The notes under the pieces are model-generated. The model had not been told where the DNA came from. It ran no database searches and saw only the letters and a program-made list of their open reading frames with translations. Positions 1-8,557 of a stretch of DNA of 64,000 nt are shown in pieces; positions within the stretch are counted from its first letter, which is position 1; the number at the start of each line of letters is the position of its first letter. The DNA is from QYOJ01 sp964642545 (GTDB lineage: Bacteria > Bacteroidota > Bacteroidia > Bacteroidales > FEN-979), in contig CAZXQU010000001.1 of the NCBI GenBank assembly GCA_964642545.1, positions 62,001 to 126,000 of the forward strand, written 5' to 3'. Both the position numbers and the translations under genes were made by a program.

Positions 1-2
1 CG

Positions 3-602
3 TTTTACATTCAGGCCGACGAGGTAGTCCACGAATCATGTATGGGCCAGATCAGAGCGGGGATGGAAAGATGGGAAGGGAATCCCGAAGTGGAAGGCCT
101 CATTTTCAACTACCTGCACTTTTGGGGATCCTACGACTGGGTTGGCGACTCACGAAAATGGTATCGCCGGGAGGTGAGAATCATTCGGCCTCACAGGGGG
201 ATCAATTCGTTTAAAGATGCACAAGGATTTAGAATTGGCAGCAGGAAAATCAGGGTTAAACCAATCGATGCATGGATCTATCATTACGGATGGGTCAAAC
301 CACCCGGCGCTCAGCAGGCCAAACAGCAAGAGTTTCATAAATTCTGGCATGATGAAGGATGGATCCGTGAAAATATATCCCCGGATGAGGAGTTCGATTA
401 TTCGATTATCAACGCGCTTAGTCACTTCATCGGAGAACATCCTGCATTGATGCAGAACCGTATCGCAAAACAAAACTGGAAGTTTGAACCCAAACCGGAT
501 GTCAAACCACTGAGTCTTCGCCACCAGCTGCTCGACCGAATCGAGAAGGTCACCGGTTGGAGGATCGGGGAGTTCAGGAACTACAGGCTGATTTCCGATT
601 AA
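3..602 (+). CDS. Glycosyltransferase, C-terminal part (5' end outside window)
   Basis: The open frame runs in from the left edge (codons from base 3) and ends at TAA 600-602, so the ATG at 42 is internal and not the start. The first residues read FYIQADEVVHE, a phrase typical of a family of Bacteroidetes GT2-like glycosyltransferases in which it follows the catalytic core. The visible 199 residues are rich in Trp, Tyr and Arg, as in the C-terminal part of those enzymes, and have no membrane segment. Sugar donor and acceptor cannot be told from this fragment. Family assignment rests on the short motif and general character, so the exact role is uncertain. Confidence 0.6.
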   Translation, partial: FYIQADEVVHESCMGQIRAGMERWEGNPEVEGLIFNYLHFWGSYDWVGDSRKWYRREVRIIRPHRGINSFKDAQGFRIGSRKIRVKPIDAWIYHYGWVKPPGAQQAKQQEFHKFWHDEGWIRENISPDEEFDYSIINALSHFIGEHPALMQNRIAKQNWKFEPKPDVKPLSLRHQLLDRIEKVTGWRIGEFRNYRLISD

Positions 603-622
603 ATCGTCATCACTTTTTTTTG

Positions 623-630
623 TACTTTTG
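623..630 (+). promoter_or_regulatory. Putative -7 box TACTTTTG
   Basis: It matches the Bacteroidetes -7 consensus TAnnTTTG and lies 15 nt before the ATG of the DUF5606 gene. No good -33 TTG/TTTG is visible at the usual distance, so this is a half-supported promoter. Confidence 0.4.
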
Positions 631-645
631 TAAAAAATCACTGCT

Positions 646-1098
646 ATGGACCTGAGCAAGATCTTATCCATCTCTGGAAGAGCTGGTCTTTTTAAAGTTA
701 TATCACAAGCGAAAAATGCTGTCATCGTTGAGTCGTTGATCGACCAGAAACGAATTCCTGCATTTGGTCATGAAAAGATGAGTTCACTGGAGGAGATTAG
801 TGTATTCTCTACCGGGGAAGACATACTCCTGAAGGATATCTTCAGAAAGATGCATGACAATTTAAAGGAGAACGAGACTATTGATCCAAAATCAGACAAT
901 AAGATCCTACAGGAATTCTTTCTTGAGGTGATCCCTGAATACGACCAGGAGCGGGTCTATCCATCAGATATCAGGAAAATTCTGAACTGGTATAATCTTT
1001 TGCTTGCAAACCAACTTCTTGATTTCTCTGATGAAGAGGAAAAAACTTCTTCAGAAGAGGAGAAAACTATTGAAGAGGGTGCGGCAAAAAGTGATTAA
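646..1098 (+). CDS. DUF5606 family protein
   Basis: A 150-residue soluble protein without signal peptide. The N-terminal ~70 residues (starting MDLSKILSISGRAGLFKV) form the conserved module of the DUF5606 family found in Bacteroidetes, with a predicted small beta-rich N-terminal part followed by helices. The last ~25 residues are a low-complexity Glu/Ser/Lys tail and probably disordered. It stands alone between the glycosyltransferase end and a secreted protein, with its own -7 box upstream. The molecular function of the family is unknown to me; its conservation suggests a housekeeping cytoplasmic role, but that is inference. Confidence 0.8.
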   Translation: MDLSKILSISGRAGLFKVISQAKNAVIVESLIDQKRIPAFGHEKMSSLEEISVFSTGEDILLKDIFRKMHDNLKENETIDPKSDNKILQEFFLEVIPEYDQERVYPSDIRKILNWYNLLLANQLLDFSDEEEKTSSEEEKTIEEGAAKSD

Positions 1099-1103
1099 TT
1101 GAC

Positions 1104-1111
1104 TATCTTTG
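1104..1111 (+). promoter_or_regulatory. Putative -7 box TATCTTTG
   Basis: TAnnTTTG match in the gap upstream of the secreted protein at 1153, giving a leader of roughly 35 nt. The -33 element is not evident. Confidence 0.35.
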
Positions 1112-1152
1112 AATGTTTAATCAAGTAAAACAAAATCATTAAATTAATAAAT

Positions 1153-1833
1153 ATGAAAACAAAATTCGCTTTACCCTTAATTCTTGTTGTCCTGCTCATC
1201 ATCCTGAGTGGTGCTGATGCCATGGCCGGCAAGAAAAAAATGCATTTTGTCGCCTCAGAATCAGATGCTAAAATTTTTGTTGATGGGCGGTTGATGGGAT
1301 CAGGACAATTGGATATCATTGTTCCATCTTATGCCTGCATCGTTATAAGAGTAGAAAAAGTTGGTTACCTGACAGAGAATATCGAATTCTGCAACAAACC
1401 CGACTTCTCCCCACCCCCAAAGAATTACAGTTTGATGATGCAAAAAGACGATGCCTTTGATGCATCAGAAGCTACAGATGTGGCCAATATTGATCTTGAG
1501 ATCAAAACGGACAAACCTGAGTTAGAGGCATGGCAGCTTCTAAGCCAGATCATTACCTCCTACTTTGATGTAATTGAGGTAACCGACCGCGAAACAGGAT
1601 ATTTAAGAACAGCATGGACTGTGCAAACCTTTAAGAAGAACACAATCCGTACACGAATGATTGTTAAACTCGGGAACACAACCCCCCTATCCTATAAGAT
1701 TAAGCTTGTTAGCGAAGAATCTCAGAGTCCTCAAACAAGTGTGAAAAGCGATGAACTTTTTCGTGAATGGGATCGCGTTTTGAGAAAATACAAAGAGGTT
1801 GTATTTGAGTGCCAGTCACGTTTGGCCTACTAA
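1153..1833 (+). CDS. Secreted protein with PEGA-like N-terminal domain
   Basis: A 226-residue protein with a clear signal peptide (residues 1-25, cleavage near ADAMA-GKK). Residues ~32-95 resemble a PEGA-type beta domain: SDAKIFVDGRLMGSGQ followed by a hydrophobic strand and VEKVGYLTE, the pattern of small surface-exposed domains that carry a 'xVfvdGxxxG..p' core. Residues ~115-226 form a second domain (EAWQLLSQIITSYFDVIEV ... RMIVKLG) that looks like the alpha/beta fold of BamC-type envelope lipoproteins, but I cannot prove it. There is no lipobox Cys. It probably acts in the periplasm. It ends 15 nt before pyrK, so co-transcription is likely although a functional link is not obvious. Confidence 0.65.
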   Translation: MKTKFALPLILVVLLIILSGADAMAGKKKMHFVASESDAKIFVDGRLMGSGQLDIIVPSYACIVIRVEKVGYLTENIEFCNKPDFSPPPKNYSLMMQKDDAFDASEATDVANIDLEIKTDKPELEAWQLLSQIITSYFDVIEVTDRETGYLRTAWTVQTFKKNTIRTRMIVKLGNTTPLSYKIKLVSEESQSPQTSVKSDELFREWDRVLRKYKEVVFECQSRLAY

Positions 1834-1848
1834 CTGTGAAATAACTGC

Positions 1849-2628
1849 ATGGAAATTAAGAAATCTGTTCAGGATCTTACTGTTGCGAGTAATATCACAT
1901 TGAACAAACGACATTTCCTGCTTGACCTGATTGCCCCGGAGCCTCTGCCAATGATGCTTCCGGGGCAATTTGTTCAGGCACTGGTTGAGGATTCTCCAAC
2001 TACCTTTCTAAGGCGTCCTTTTTCAATTCACCAGGTGGATTACAGCCGTAATGCACTCCGGCTGCTCATCCAGATCAAAGGTGAAGGGACTCGTCACCTG
2101 AGCCTTCTCAGAGAGGGAGACACGCTAAACCTGATCTACCCATTGGGCAACTCCTTTTCATTACCCATAACCAGCGAGGTGTTGCTTGTTGGAGGCGGAT
2201 GCGGTGTTGCTCCCCTGCTCTTCCTGTCACAGTTTCTGAACCAGAACAACGTCAGACCAACTATCCTGGTAGGATTCCAAACCAAAGAGGAGGTCTCTGA
2301 GATTGACACATATTCAAAATATGGTACGGTCCATATCACTACCAATGATGGAACAGAAGGCGAACGTGGACTAGTTGTGGATCACTCGATCCTCCAAAAA
2401 GAGCGCCTCCCATTTAAAAAGATCTATTGTTGCGGCCCGGATGCCATGATGCAATCTGTTGCCAGGATTGCTACAATGCAGGGAATTGACTGCGAAGTGT
2501 CGCTGGAGAACAGCATGGCTTGTGGATTTGGGGTTTGCCTCTGCTGCGTCACACCCACAGACAGGGGCAATGAACGCGTTTGTGTGGAGGGGCCCGTGTT
2601 TAATACAAAACGGTTGAAGTGGAAGTAA
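1849..2628 (+). CDS. pyrK: Dihydroorotate dehydrogenase electron transfer subunit
   Basis: PyrK carries FAD and a [2Fe-2S] cluster and passes electrons from the class 1B dihydroorotate dehydrogenase PyrD to NAD+, in pyrimidine synthesis. Residues 1-105 form the FAD-binding barrel with RRPFSIH (~57-63), residues 110-215 the NAD-binding fold with LLVGGGCGVAPLLF, and the C-terminal part holds the cluster ligands in ACGFGVCLCC plus a later Cys in RVCVEGPVF. At 259 residues the length is normal. The partner gene pyrD follows after 63 nt, which fits the heterotetrameric PyrDK enzyme. Confidence 0.95.
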   Translation: MEIKKSVQDLTVASNITLNKRHFLLDLIAPEPLPMMLPGQFVQALVEDSPTTFLRRPFSIHQVDYSRNALRLLIQIKGEGTRHLSLLREGDTLNLIYPLGNSFSLPITSEVLLVGGGCGVAPLLFLSQFLNQNNVRPTILVGFQTKEEVSEIDTYSKYGTVHITTNDGTEGERGLVVDHSILQKERLPFKKIYCCGPDAMMQSVARIATMQGIDCEVSLENSMACGFGVCLCCVTPTDRGNERVCVEGPVFNTKRLKWK

Positions 2629-2637
2629 TATAAAACT

Positions 2638-2699
2638 GAAATACGAAAGATGAAATACGTATTTCCTAATTTCCTAATTTCCTAATGACCAATGACCAA
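2638..2699 (+). repeat. Short tandem repeats filling the pyrK-pyrD gap
   Basis: Two sets of tandem words: GAAATAC/GAAAGAT/GAAATAC (7 nt, 2638-2658), then TTTCCTAA three times (8 nt, 2662-2685), followed by TGACCAA twice (2686-2699). The last unit overlaps the pyrD start codon (ATG at 2692) and its second and third codons. Confidence 0.75.
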
Positions 2700-3606
2700 C
2701 CTTCAAGTAAATATCGCCGGACTCACCTTCAAAAATCCCGTTACCACGGCATCTGGCACATTCGGGTATGGAGATGAGTTCAGAGACTTCATGGATCTTG
2801 GTAAGATCGGAGGTATCTTTGTCAAAGCGGTAACTGGCTCCAACAGGGAGGGAAACGCCTATCCCCGTATGGCTGAAACTCCGTCGGGGATGTTAAATTC
2901 GGTGGGTCTGCAAAACAAAGGCGTTGACCATTTCGTCAGAGAGATCTATCCCCGGATCAAAGATTTTGACACCCATATCATTGTCAATGTTTCAGGCTCC
3001 ACACTAGAAGAATATGTGGAGGTAGCCGCCCGGATGAATGAACTGGAGAATGTATCTGCCATTGAGCTGAACATTTCCTGCCCCAATGTCAAACAGGGCG
3101 GGATGGCTTTTGGAACCGTGCCGTCCATGTCGTCGGAAGTGACCCGGGCTGTGAGGGATGTCTACAAGGGGGTGCTGATGGTCAAACTTTCACCCAATGT
3201 CACCAGTATTATCGAAATCGCAAAGGCGGTGGCCGACGGTGGCGCAGATGTGTTGACACTCGTAAATACACTCTTGGGAATGGCTATTGATGCCGATCGT
3301 CGTCGCCCTATCCTCTCCACTATTACAGGAGGACTCTCTGGTCCGGCCATCAAGCCTGTTGCCTTACGGATGGTATGGCAGGTCCACAATGCTGTAAACC
3401 TGCCCGTAATTGGTCTTGGCGGTATCATGAACGCTACCGATGCCATTGAATTCATGCTAGCCGGCGCTTCTGCCATCCAGGTTGGAACTGCCAACTTCAT
3501 CGATCCGGCAGTCTCCGTCAAAATTGTGGAAGGCATTGAAGCTTATATGCTGAAACACTGTATTACCGACGTAAATGAGCTGATCGGTGGATTGCGGACT
3601 GATTAA
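2692..3606 (+). CDS. pyrD: Dihydroorotate dehydrogenase B, catalytic subunit
   Basis: A 304-residue class 1B dihydroorotate dehydrogenase, oxidising dihydroorotate to orotate on FMN. It begins in the usual way (NIAGLTFKNPVTTASGTFGYG). The catalytic Cys loop reads LNISCPNVKQGG (~127-138), the Lys of the FMN site lies in LMVKLSPNV (~163), and the phosphate-binding end is IGLGGIMNATDAIEFMLAGA. The NAD-linked form is supported by the adjacent pyrK. The start at 2692 gives the conserved N-terminus. A nearby ATG at 2685 is out of frame. Confidence 0.96.
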   Translation: MTNLQVNIAGLTFKNPVTTASGTFGYGDEFRDFMDLGKIGGIFVKAVTGSNREGNAYPRMAETPSGMLNSVGLQNKGVDHFVREIYPRIKDFDTHIIVNVSGSTLEEYVEVAARMNELENVSAIELNISCPNVKQGGMAFGTVPSMSSEVTRAVRDVYKGVLMVKLSPNVTSIIEIAKAVADGGADVLTLVNTLLGMAIDADRRRPILSTITGGLSGPAIKPVALRMVWQVHNAVNLPVIGLGGIMNATDAIEFMLAGASAIQVGTANFIDPAVSVKIVEGIEAYMLKHCITDVNELIGGLRTD

Positions 3607-3649
3607 TGTCAACATCTCTTTTTTTGCAAAAACTATTTATTCCTTCACT

Positions 3650-6226
3650 ATGATCTATAATACTCTGTTTTCAAAAAAAAAGTTGGTTAAACCTCTTTTT
3701 TCGATAACTTTCATTGCATTGCTATCAGTCATTTCCTGGCAAGCCAATCGCTTTGATCATTCCTCTAATCTTAACATTAGGGGCCACTTCCAACCCCCAT
3801 CTGTTACCCCCAACGACTGGATGGCAATGCAGCGGATCTATCCCTATGACCGGATTCAGCCTGATGCCTACCTGGCTGCTGTTGAGCAGGCTCAGGCATT
3901 GATTGATGCCGGTGCGGTCAGAAGTACCCCCTGGGTTTTTACCGGTCCAACCAACATCGGAGGCAGAATTACCGACATCGAGATTCCTGATGGTGACCTC
4001 CAGACAATCTATATTGGCGCCTCTACAGGTGGAGTGCTCAAAACCACAGACGGTGGGATCACTTGGAACAACCTGTTTAAAAATATCCCCGTTGTATCCA
4101 TTGGAGATATTGCGATTGATCCGGGCAATTCCGATGTCCTCTACGTTGGAACGGGCGAAGCAAACTCCTCCAGCTTCAGCTTCTGGGGAAACGGAATGTA
4201 CAAGTCGACCGATGCAGGCCAAACCTGGCAACATATAGGCCTGGAAAATTCGGCCTACATCGGAAGGGTGCTGGTGGATAATGCCAACTCACAGCGTGTC
4301 TTTGTAGCTGCCTGTGGCTATCTCTTCTCCTACAATGATGAACGGGGGGTTTACCGCAGTGAAGATGGTGGAACGACCTGGGAAAGGACATTATATCTGA
4401 CTGATTCTACTGCTGCTATCGATTTAGTGCAGCATCCCACCAATCCTGATATTCTTTATGCAGCTATGTGGGAACGAAGCCGCGGGCTGGAATACCGGAA
4501 CTCTTTCGGAGCCACCTCAGGGATATGGAAAACAATGGACGGTGGAGATACATGGATTGAGCTGACCAATGGCCTCATGGCTGGTGAGGATGTAGGCAGA
4601 ATCGGAATCTCCATGTGCAAGTCACAGCCCGATATCCTTTATGCTGTTTATGATCTGCCCAACTTCGAGGTAGCTGTCTTTAAAACAGATAACGGGGGAG
4701 ATACATGGACGCGTACAAATGATGGGGATCTCTTCGGAATGTGCAGTAATTTCGGCTGGTACTTCGGGCAGATCCGGGTTGACCCGATAAATTCAAACAG
4801 AGTGTTTGTTATGGGAGTTCCACTCTACGCTTCTCAAGATGGAGGACAATCATGGTATGAAGTTACCAACAACATCCATGTTGACCATCATGCAATGGTA
4901 ATTGACGAGACAACCTCCACGATCTTTGAAGGAAATGACGGAGGTTTATATGTCAGCGGTAACTACGGAAGTTCATGGTTGAAAATCAACAACCTTCCCA
5001 TCACGCAATTCTATGCCATCGATATCGATTACCTGAAACCTGAGCGCATATACGGTGGTACACAGGACAACAACACCATCCGGACACGCACAGGCGCTGT
5101 TAATGACTGGGAAGCGATTCTTGGTGGCGACGGCATGTACACCCTGGTTGATTACACCAACTCGAATATCATCTATGCTGAATACCAGTGGGGAAACCTT
5201 TACCGGTCCGACAATGGTGGAAATAATATGATTGATATCGGCCAGAATTGGGAAAACGAACGCACAAACTGGTCGTCACCTCTTGCAATGCACCCCGAAG
5301 ACCCGACCATTCTCTATTTCGGCACCTACAGGATATGGAAGACCTTCAACAGGGGGAACAGTTGGACTCCTTTTAGTGAAGATCTGACACAAGGCATCGA
5401 CCAGTATTTCCATACCATTACAACCATCACCATCTCTCCCGTTGATCCTTCTATTATCCTTGTTGGAACAGGAGATGGGAAAGTCCAGGTGTCGACAAAT
5501 GATGGCCTCACCTGGACTGATGTCTCGGCAGGGCTTCCGAACCGTTGGGTAACACGCGTAACCCCGGACCCCTTCGACAGTCAAACGATTTATGCCACCC
5601 TCTCTGGTTTCAGATGGGATGAGCCACTCCCCCATGTTTACAAATCTACTGACCTGGGGCAAACCTGGACAGCGATCTCAGGAAATCTGCCGGAATTCCC
5701 CGTAAATGATATCGTACTGGATCCCGATGTTGCTAACAAAATCATTGTTGCGACTGATGCCGGTTTGTATGGTTCGGGCGATGCAGGTATCACGTGGGAG
5801 TGGATTTGGACTGACCTTCCTGCTGTTCCTACCTATGCGCTCAAGGTACATGCACCTTCACGAACGATCGTTGCCGGCACCTATGGGCTCTCCACTTATT
5901 CGGCCAGCATGGATGAAATCCTGGTGGGTGCAGAAAGTGAAAAAATCCAACGAAAAGGGCGCCTTACTACTACACCAAACCCTGTAACCACCAATACCTC
6001 TATTCAGTTCTTTCTTCCCGAAGCCGATCATCTTACCTGTTCTATCATCAACATGAATGGAATAGTAAGTAATGCTGATTCAAAAATTATCGGAGATCTT
6101 CAACGGGGAGAGCATTCAATCAGGATAACAGATCTGGGAGATATAAACCAGATGCCGTCGGGGATCTACCTGGTGGTGATTGAGGGGAATCGTACAAAAA
6201 TTTCGGGAAAAATTGTGGTGTTGTAA
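3650..6226 (+). CDS. BNR/VPS10-type beta-propeller protein with T9SS sorting domain
   Basis: I take ATG 3650 as the start because it places a charged n-region (NTLFSKKKLVK) and a hydrophobic stretch at the N-terminus. An earlier in-frame start would overlap pyrD. The mature protein (~830 residues) carries about a dozen BNR/Asp-box motifs of the type SxDxGxTW (KTTDGGITW, KSTDAGQTW, RSEDGGTTW, KTMDGGDTW, VSTNDGLTW and others), as in sortilin-like, glycosidase-like and photosynthesis-stability-like propellers. The last ~80 residues are a T9SS type A sorting domain (TPNPVTTNTSIQF ... MPSGIYLVVIEGNRT ... GKIVVL), so it should be exported through the T9SS to the cell surface or medium. No catalytic residues are identifiable and the ligand is unknown. 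Confidence 0.85.
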   Translation: MIYNTLFSKKKLVKPLFSITFIALLSVISWQANRFDHSSNLNIRGHFQPPSVTPNDWMAMQRIYPYDRIQPDAYLAAVEQAQALIDAGAVRSTPWVFTGPTNIGGRITDIEIPDGDLQTIYIGASTGGVLKTTDGGITWNNLFKNIPVVSIGDIAIDPGNSDVLYVGTGEANSSSFSFWGNGMYKSTDAGQTWQHIGLENSAYIGRVLVDNANSQRVFVAACGYLFSYNDERGVYRSEDGGTTWERTLYLTDSTAAIDLVQHPTNPDILYAAMWERSRGLEYRNSFGATSGIWKTMDGGDTWIELTNGLMAGEDVGRIGISMCKSQPDILYAVYDLPNFEVAVFKTDNGGDTWTRTNDGDLFGMCSNFGWYFGQIRVDPINSNRVFVMGVPLYASQDGGQSWYEVTNNIHVDHHAMVIDETTSTIFEGNDGGLYVSGNYGSSWLKINNLPITQFYAIDIDYLKPERIYGGTQDNNTIRTRTGAVNDWEAILGGDGMYTLVDYTNSNIIYAEYQWGNLYRSDNGGNNMIDIGQNWENERTNWSSPLAMHPEDPTILYFGTYRIWKTFNRGNSWTPFSEDLTQGIDQYFHTITTITISPVDPSIILVGTGDGKVQVSTNDGLTWTDVSAGLPNRWVTRVTPDPFDSQTIYATLSGFRWDEPLPHVYKSTDLGQTWTAISGNLPEFPVNDIVLDPDVANKIIVATDAGLYGSGDAGITWEWIWTDLPAVPTYALKVHAPSRTIVAGTYGLSTYSASMDEILVGAESEKIQRKGRLTTTPNPVTTNTSIQFFLPEADHLTCSIINMNGIVSNADSKIIGDLQRGEHSIRITDLGDINQMPSGIYLVVIEGNRTKISGKIVVL

Positions 6227-6227
6227 T

Positions 6228-6278
6228 CTGTAGAGACGGAGCATGCCTGTAGAGACGAGGCATGCCTCGTCTCTACAG
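6228..6278. repeat. Palindromic repeat between convergent genes (with tandem half-copy)
   Basis: Bases 6247-6278 are a perfect 32-bp palindrome; the left arm is CTGTAGAGACGAGGCA and the right arm its exact complement. A 19-bp near-copy of the left arm (CTGTAGAGACGGAGCATGC, 6228-6246) directly precedes it. It lies right behind the stop of the propeller gene (6226), and its right arm contains the murB stop codon (6273-6275) and the last sense codon. It could fold into a hairpin in both transcripts and end transcription from either side, but there is no T-run. A related copy lies at 50671-50712. Confidence 0.9.
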
Positions 6279-7286
6279 AATATTGACCTCTGGGTCCAAT
6301 AATATCCCAAACCTGGCTAACACCGATTGGCGGATCAGGGATGCCAGTGTCAGGATCTCCTGGCCTGTTGCGTTTCCATAATTCACCAGTACCAAGGGCT
6401 GATCAGGATGAACGCCTGCGTCACCAGTGCGTTTGCCTTTCCAGTGGCACTGGTCTATCAGCCAGGCAGCAGCCAGCTTCACGCCATTGGGGTCAGCATA
6501 ATTAACGATATCAGGGTATTGATTTTTAAGCCTTACAAACTGGTCGGAACGGATGACCGGATTCCGGAAGAAACTGCCGGCATTCCCGGCAACTGCAGGG
6601 TCAGGAAGTTTATTCTTCCGGATCCTGCAAACAACATCCCGTACATCCTGGATTGTTGGCGAGGAGATGCCAGAGCGGTCCAACTCCAATTTAATAGATC
6701 CATAAGCCAGCTTCAGGACAGGTCTTTTGTCAAGCCTTAGCGTTACGCTAGTGATGAGGTATTGTCCTCGGAGCTTTTTCTGGAAGATGCTCTCACGGTA
6801 TCCAAAACGACAATCATCTCTGGAGAAGGTACGTTGTTCATGTGTCGTCAAATGAACGGTATCGACTTCCTGAAGAACCTCTTTGAGTTCTACCCCATAG
6901 GCTCCAATGTTCTGGATTGGGCTGGCACCCATCCGACCAGGGATCAGGGAAAGGTTCTCGACTCCCCCCCACCCCTTTTGCACACAATACTCAACCACTT
7001 CATCCCAGATCTCCCCTGCAGCAACCCGAATAGTGATGGATTCATCATCCTGTTCAACGATGGTAATCCCTTTTGTATCAAGACGAATTACCGTCCCCGG
7101 GAAATTATCCGTAAAAAGAATATTGCTGCCATCTCCCAGCAACAATAATGGTTGATGATCTTCATTCAGAGATGCTAATACCGTCAAAACATCCTCTTCC
7201 CGGTCGATCTCAATAAAATACCTGGCGTTGGCCTGGATGCCAAAGGTATGTTCATGCTTGAGGGATTTATACTCCTGAATAACCAT
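6273..7286 (-). CDS. murB: UDP-N-acetylmuramate dehydrogenase
   Basis: MurB reduces UDP-GlcNAc-enolpyruvate to UDP-MurNAc with NADPH and FAD in cytoplasmic peptidoglycan precursor synthesis. At 337 residues it is the long type I (E. coli-like) form. Visible motifs are the FAD loop LLLGDGSNILF (~49-59), IPGRMGASPIQNIGAYG (~114-130), the type I YRES insert (~168), the catalytic Ser in AGNAGSFFRNP (~236-246) and the C-terminal Glu in DPEVNIL. The stop codon lies in the 32-bp palindrome, so the extreme C-terminus was probably set by that element. Confidence 0.96.
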   Translation of the reverse strand: MVIQEYKSLKHEHTFGIQANARYFIEIDREEDVLTVLASLNEDHQPLLLLGDGSNILFTDNFPGTVIRLDTKGITIVEQDDESITIRVAAGEIWDEVVEYCVQKGWGGVENLSLIPGRMGASPIQNIGAYGVELKEVLQEVDTVHLTTHEQRTFSRDDCRFGYRESIFQKKLRGQYLITSVTLRLDKRPVLKLAYGSIKLELDRSGISSPTIQDVRDVVCRIRKNKLPDPAVAGNAGSFFRNPVIRSDQFVRLKNQYPDIVNYADPNGVKLAAAWLIDQCHWKGKRTGDAGVHPDQPLVLVNYGNATGQEILTLASLIRQSVLARFGILLDPEVNIL

Positions 7287-7293
7287 TATGGAT

Positions 7294-7301
7294 CAAAAGT
7301 A
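7294..7301 (-). promoter_or_regulatory. Putative -7 box TACTTTTG for murB
   Basis: TAnnTTTG on the minus strand, ending only 7 nt before the murB ATG. If it is used, transcription would begin at or next to the start codon and give a leaderless or nearly leaderless mRNA. No clear -33 box is seen. Confidence 0.4.
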
Positions 7302-7345
7302 TAAAAATAATTAACTTGCGTCTCCGTTGGACTATAAACCATCTT

Positions 7346-8476
7346 ATGCCGGTCAAGTGTGCCATCGTATGCGTTACCAATGACCTCACCACCGATCAAC
7401 GGGTGGACCGCACATGCATAACCCTTATGGAACTAGGCTATTCCGTGATTTTGATAGGCCGGAAACTGAATAAAAGCCTTCCACTGATACCCCGTTTGTA
7501 TGAGATGCACCGGATGCCGTTATGGTTTAACAAAGGCCCGTTTTTCTATGCTAACTACAATATTCGCCTGTTTTTATATCTAATTACCCATAAATTCAGC
7601 CTTATCGTCTCCAACGACCTTGATACCCTTCCTGCCAGTTTTCTGGCATATAAAATAAAAACCAGGGGGGTGACACTCCTCCACGACTGTCACGAATACT
7701 TTCGCGGGGTGCCGGAACTGGTTGGGCGGAAAGGGACCACACGTGTTTGGAAATGGATCGAAGACAGAATATTTCCACGTCTGGAACTGATAACTGCAGT
7801 CAATGGATCCGTTGCAAAACTCTACAAGGAAGAGTATGGCAATGAGATTGTCGTGATCAGGAACGTCCCGTTCCGCAAGCATGGCGGAGAAGCTATCTCC
7901 AAAGAATCACTGGGGATATCTCCACATCAGAAGGTGATTCTCTATCAGGGAGCTGTAAACCTGGACAGAGGACTTGAAGAGATTATCCAGGCAATGAAAT
8001 ATATACGATGTGATGCAAAGTTGGTGATTGTAGGAACGGGTGATAAGTTTGATGAACTTCAGGCATTTGTGAAACAGGAGAAGGTACCGGGCAAAGTAAT
8101 CTTCACCGGGCCAATTCCATTCCAGGATCTTTATCGCTATACGCTTATGGCAGATATCGGATTATCGGTTGAGAAGGACGTAAGCCTAAACTACCATTTT
8201 GCATTACCAAACAAGTTCCTGGATTATATTCAGGCCAATGTCCCCCTTCTGATCTCACCATTCCCTGAAATGAAAGCAATCCTCGATAAATATTTTATCG
8301 GGGAGGTGCTGGAGAGCCATGACCCGATACATATCGCAGAGAAGATTGACGGGATGCTATTGAATGAAACCCGGCTGGCGCTTTTTCGCGAGAACCTTCT
8401 TTCGGCTGCAGAAGAACTTTGCTGGGAGAATGAGGAGCCAAAGTTGAAGAAGATGCTGGAAGAGAATGAGGAATGA
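7346..8476 (+). CDS. GT4-family glycosyltransferase
   Basis: I start at ATG 7346 (MPVKCAIVCVTNDLTTDQRVDR), which is the usual N-terminus for this family; a TTG 30 nt upstream is less likely. The protein (376 residues) has the GT-B fold layout: an N-terminal acceptor domain with LIVSNDLDTLPASFLA and LLHDCHEYF, then a donor domain with LYQGAVNLDRGLEEIIQAM and KVIFTGPIPFQDLYRYTLMADIGLS. It keeps the donor-domain pattern although the usual E-x7-E motif is weak (KNVSL.. region). Likely role is adding a sugar to a surface polysaccharide or lipid. It probably works with the next gene, which is also a glycosyltransferase. Confidence 0.8.
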   Translation: MPVKCAIVCVTNDLTTDQRVDRTCITLMELGYSVILIGRKLNKSLPLIPRLYEMHRMPLWFNKGPFFYANYNIRLFLYLITHKFSLIVSNDLDTLPASFLAYKIKTRGVTLLHDCHEYFRGVPELVGRKGTTRVWKWIEDRIFPRLELITAVNGSVAKLYKEEYGNEIVVIRNVPFRKHGGEAISKESLGISPHQKVILYQGAVNLDRGLEEIIQAMKYIRCDAKLVIVGTGDKFDELQAFVKQEKVPGKVIFTGPIPFQDLYRYTLMADIGLSVEKDVSLNYHFALPNKFLDYIQANVPLLISPFPEMKAILDKYFIGEVLESHDPIHIAEKIDGMLLNETRLALFRENLLSAAEELCWENEEPKLKKMLEENEE

Positions 8477-8557
8477 ATTACGAATTACGAATTATGAATT
8501 ATGAATTGAATATCAATGAATTGAAACCCGAAACCCGAAACCCGAAACTTGAAACTA
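8471..8557 (+). repeat. Heptanucleotide repeats GAATTAC and GAAACCC
   Basis: The gap after the GT4 gene begins with GAATTAC/GAATTAT words (8471-8509). It ends with five strict 7-nt units: GAAACCC three times, GAAACTT and GAAACTA (8523-8557). The TTG start codon of the next gene at 8549 lies across the last two units. Confidence 0.85.

Noticed and set aside
42..602. Start of the glycosyltransferase at ATG 42
   Set aside because: The conserved YIQADEVVHE lies upstream of this ATG in the same frame, so the gene begins outside the window.
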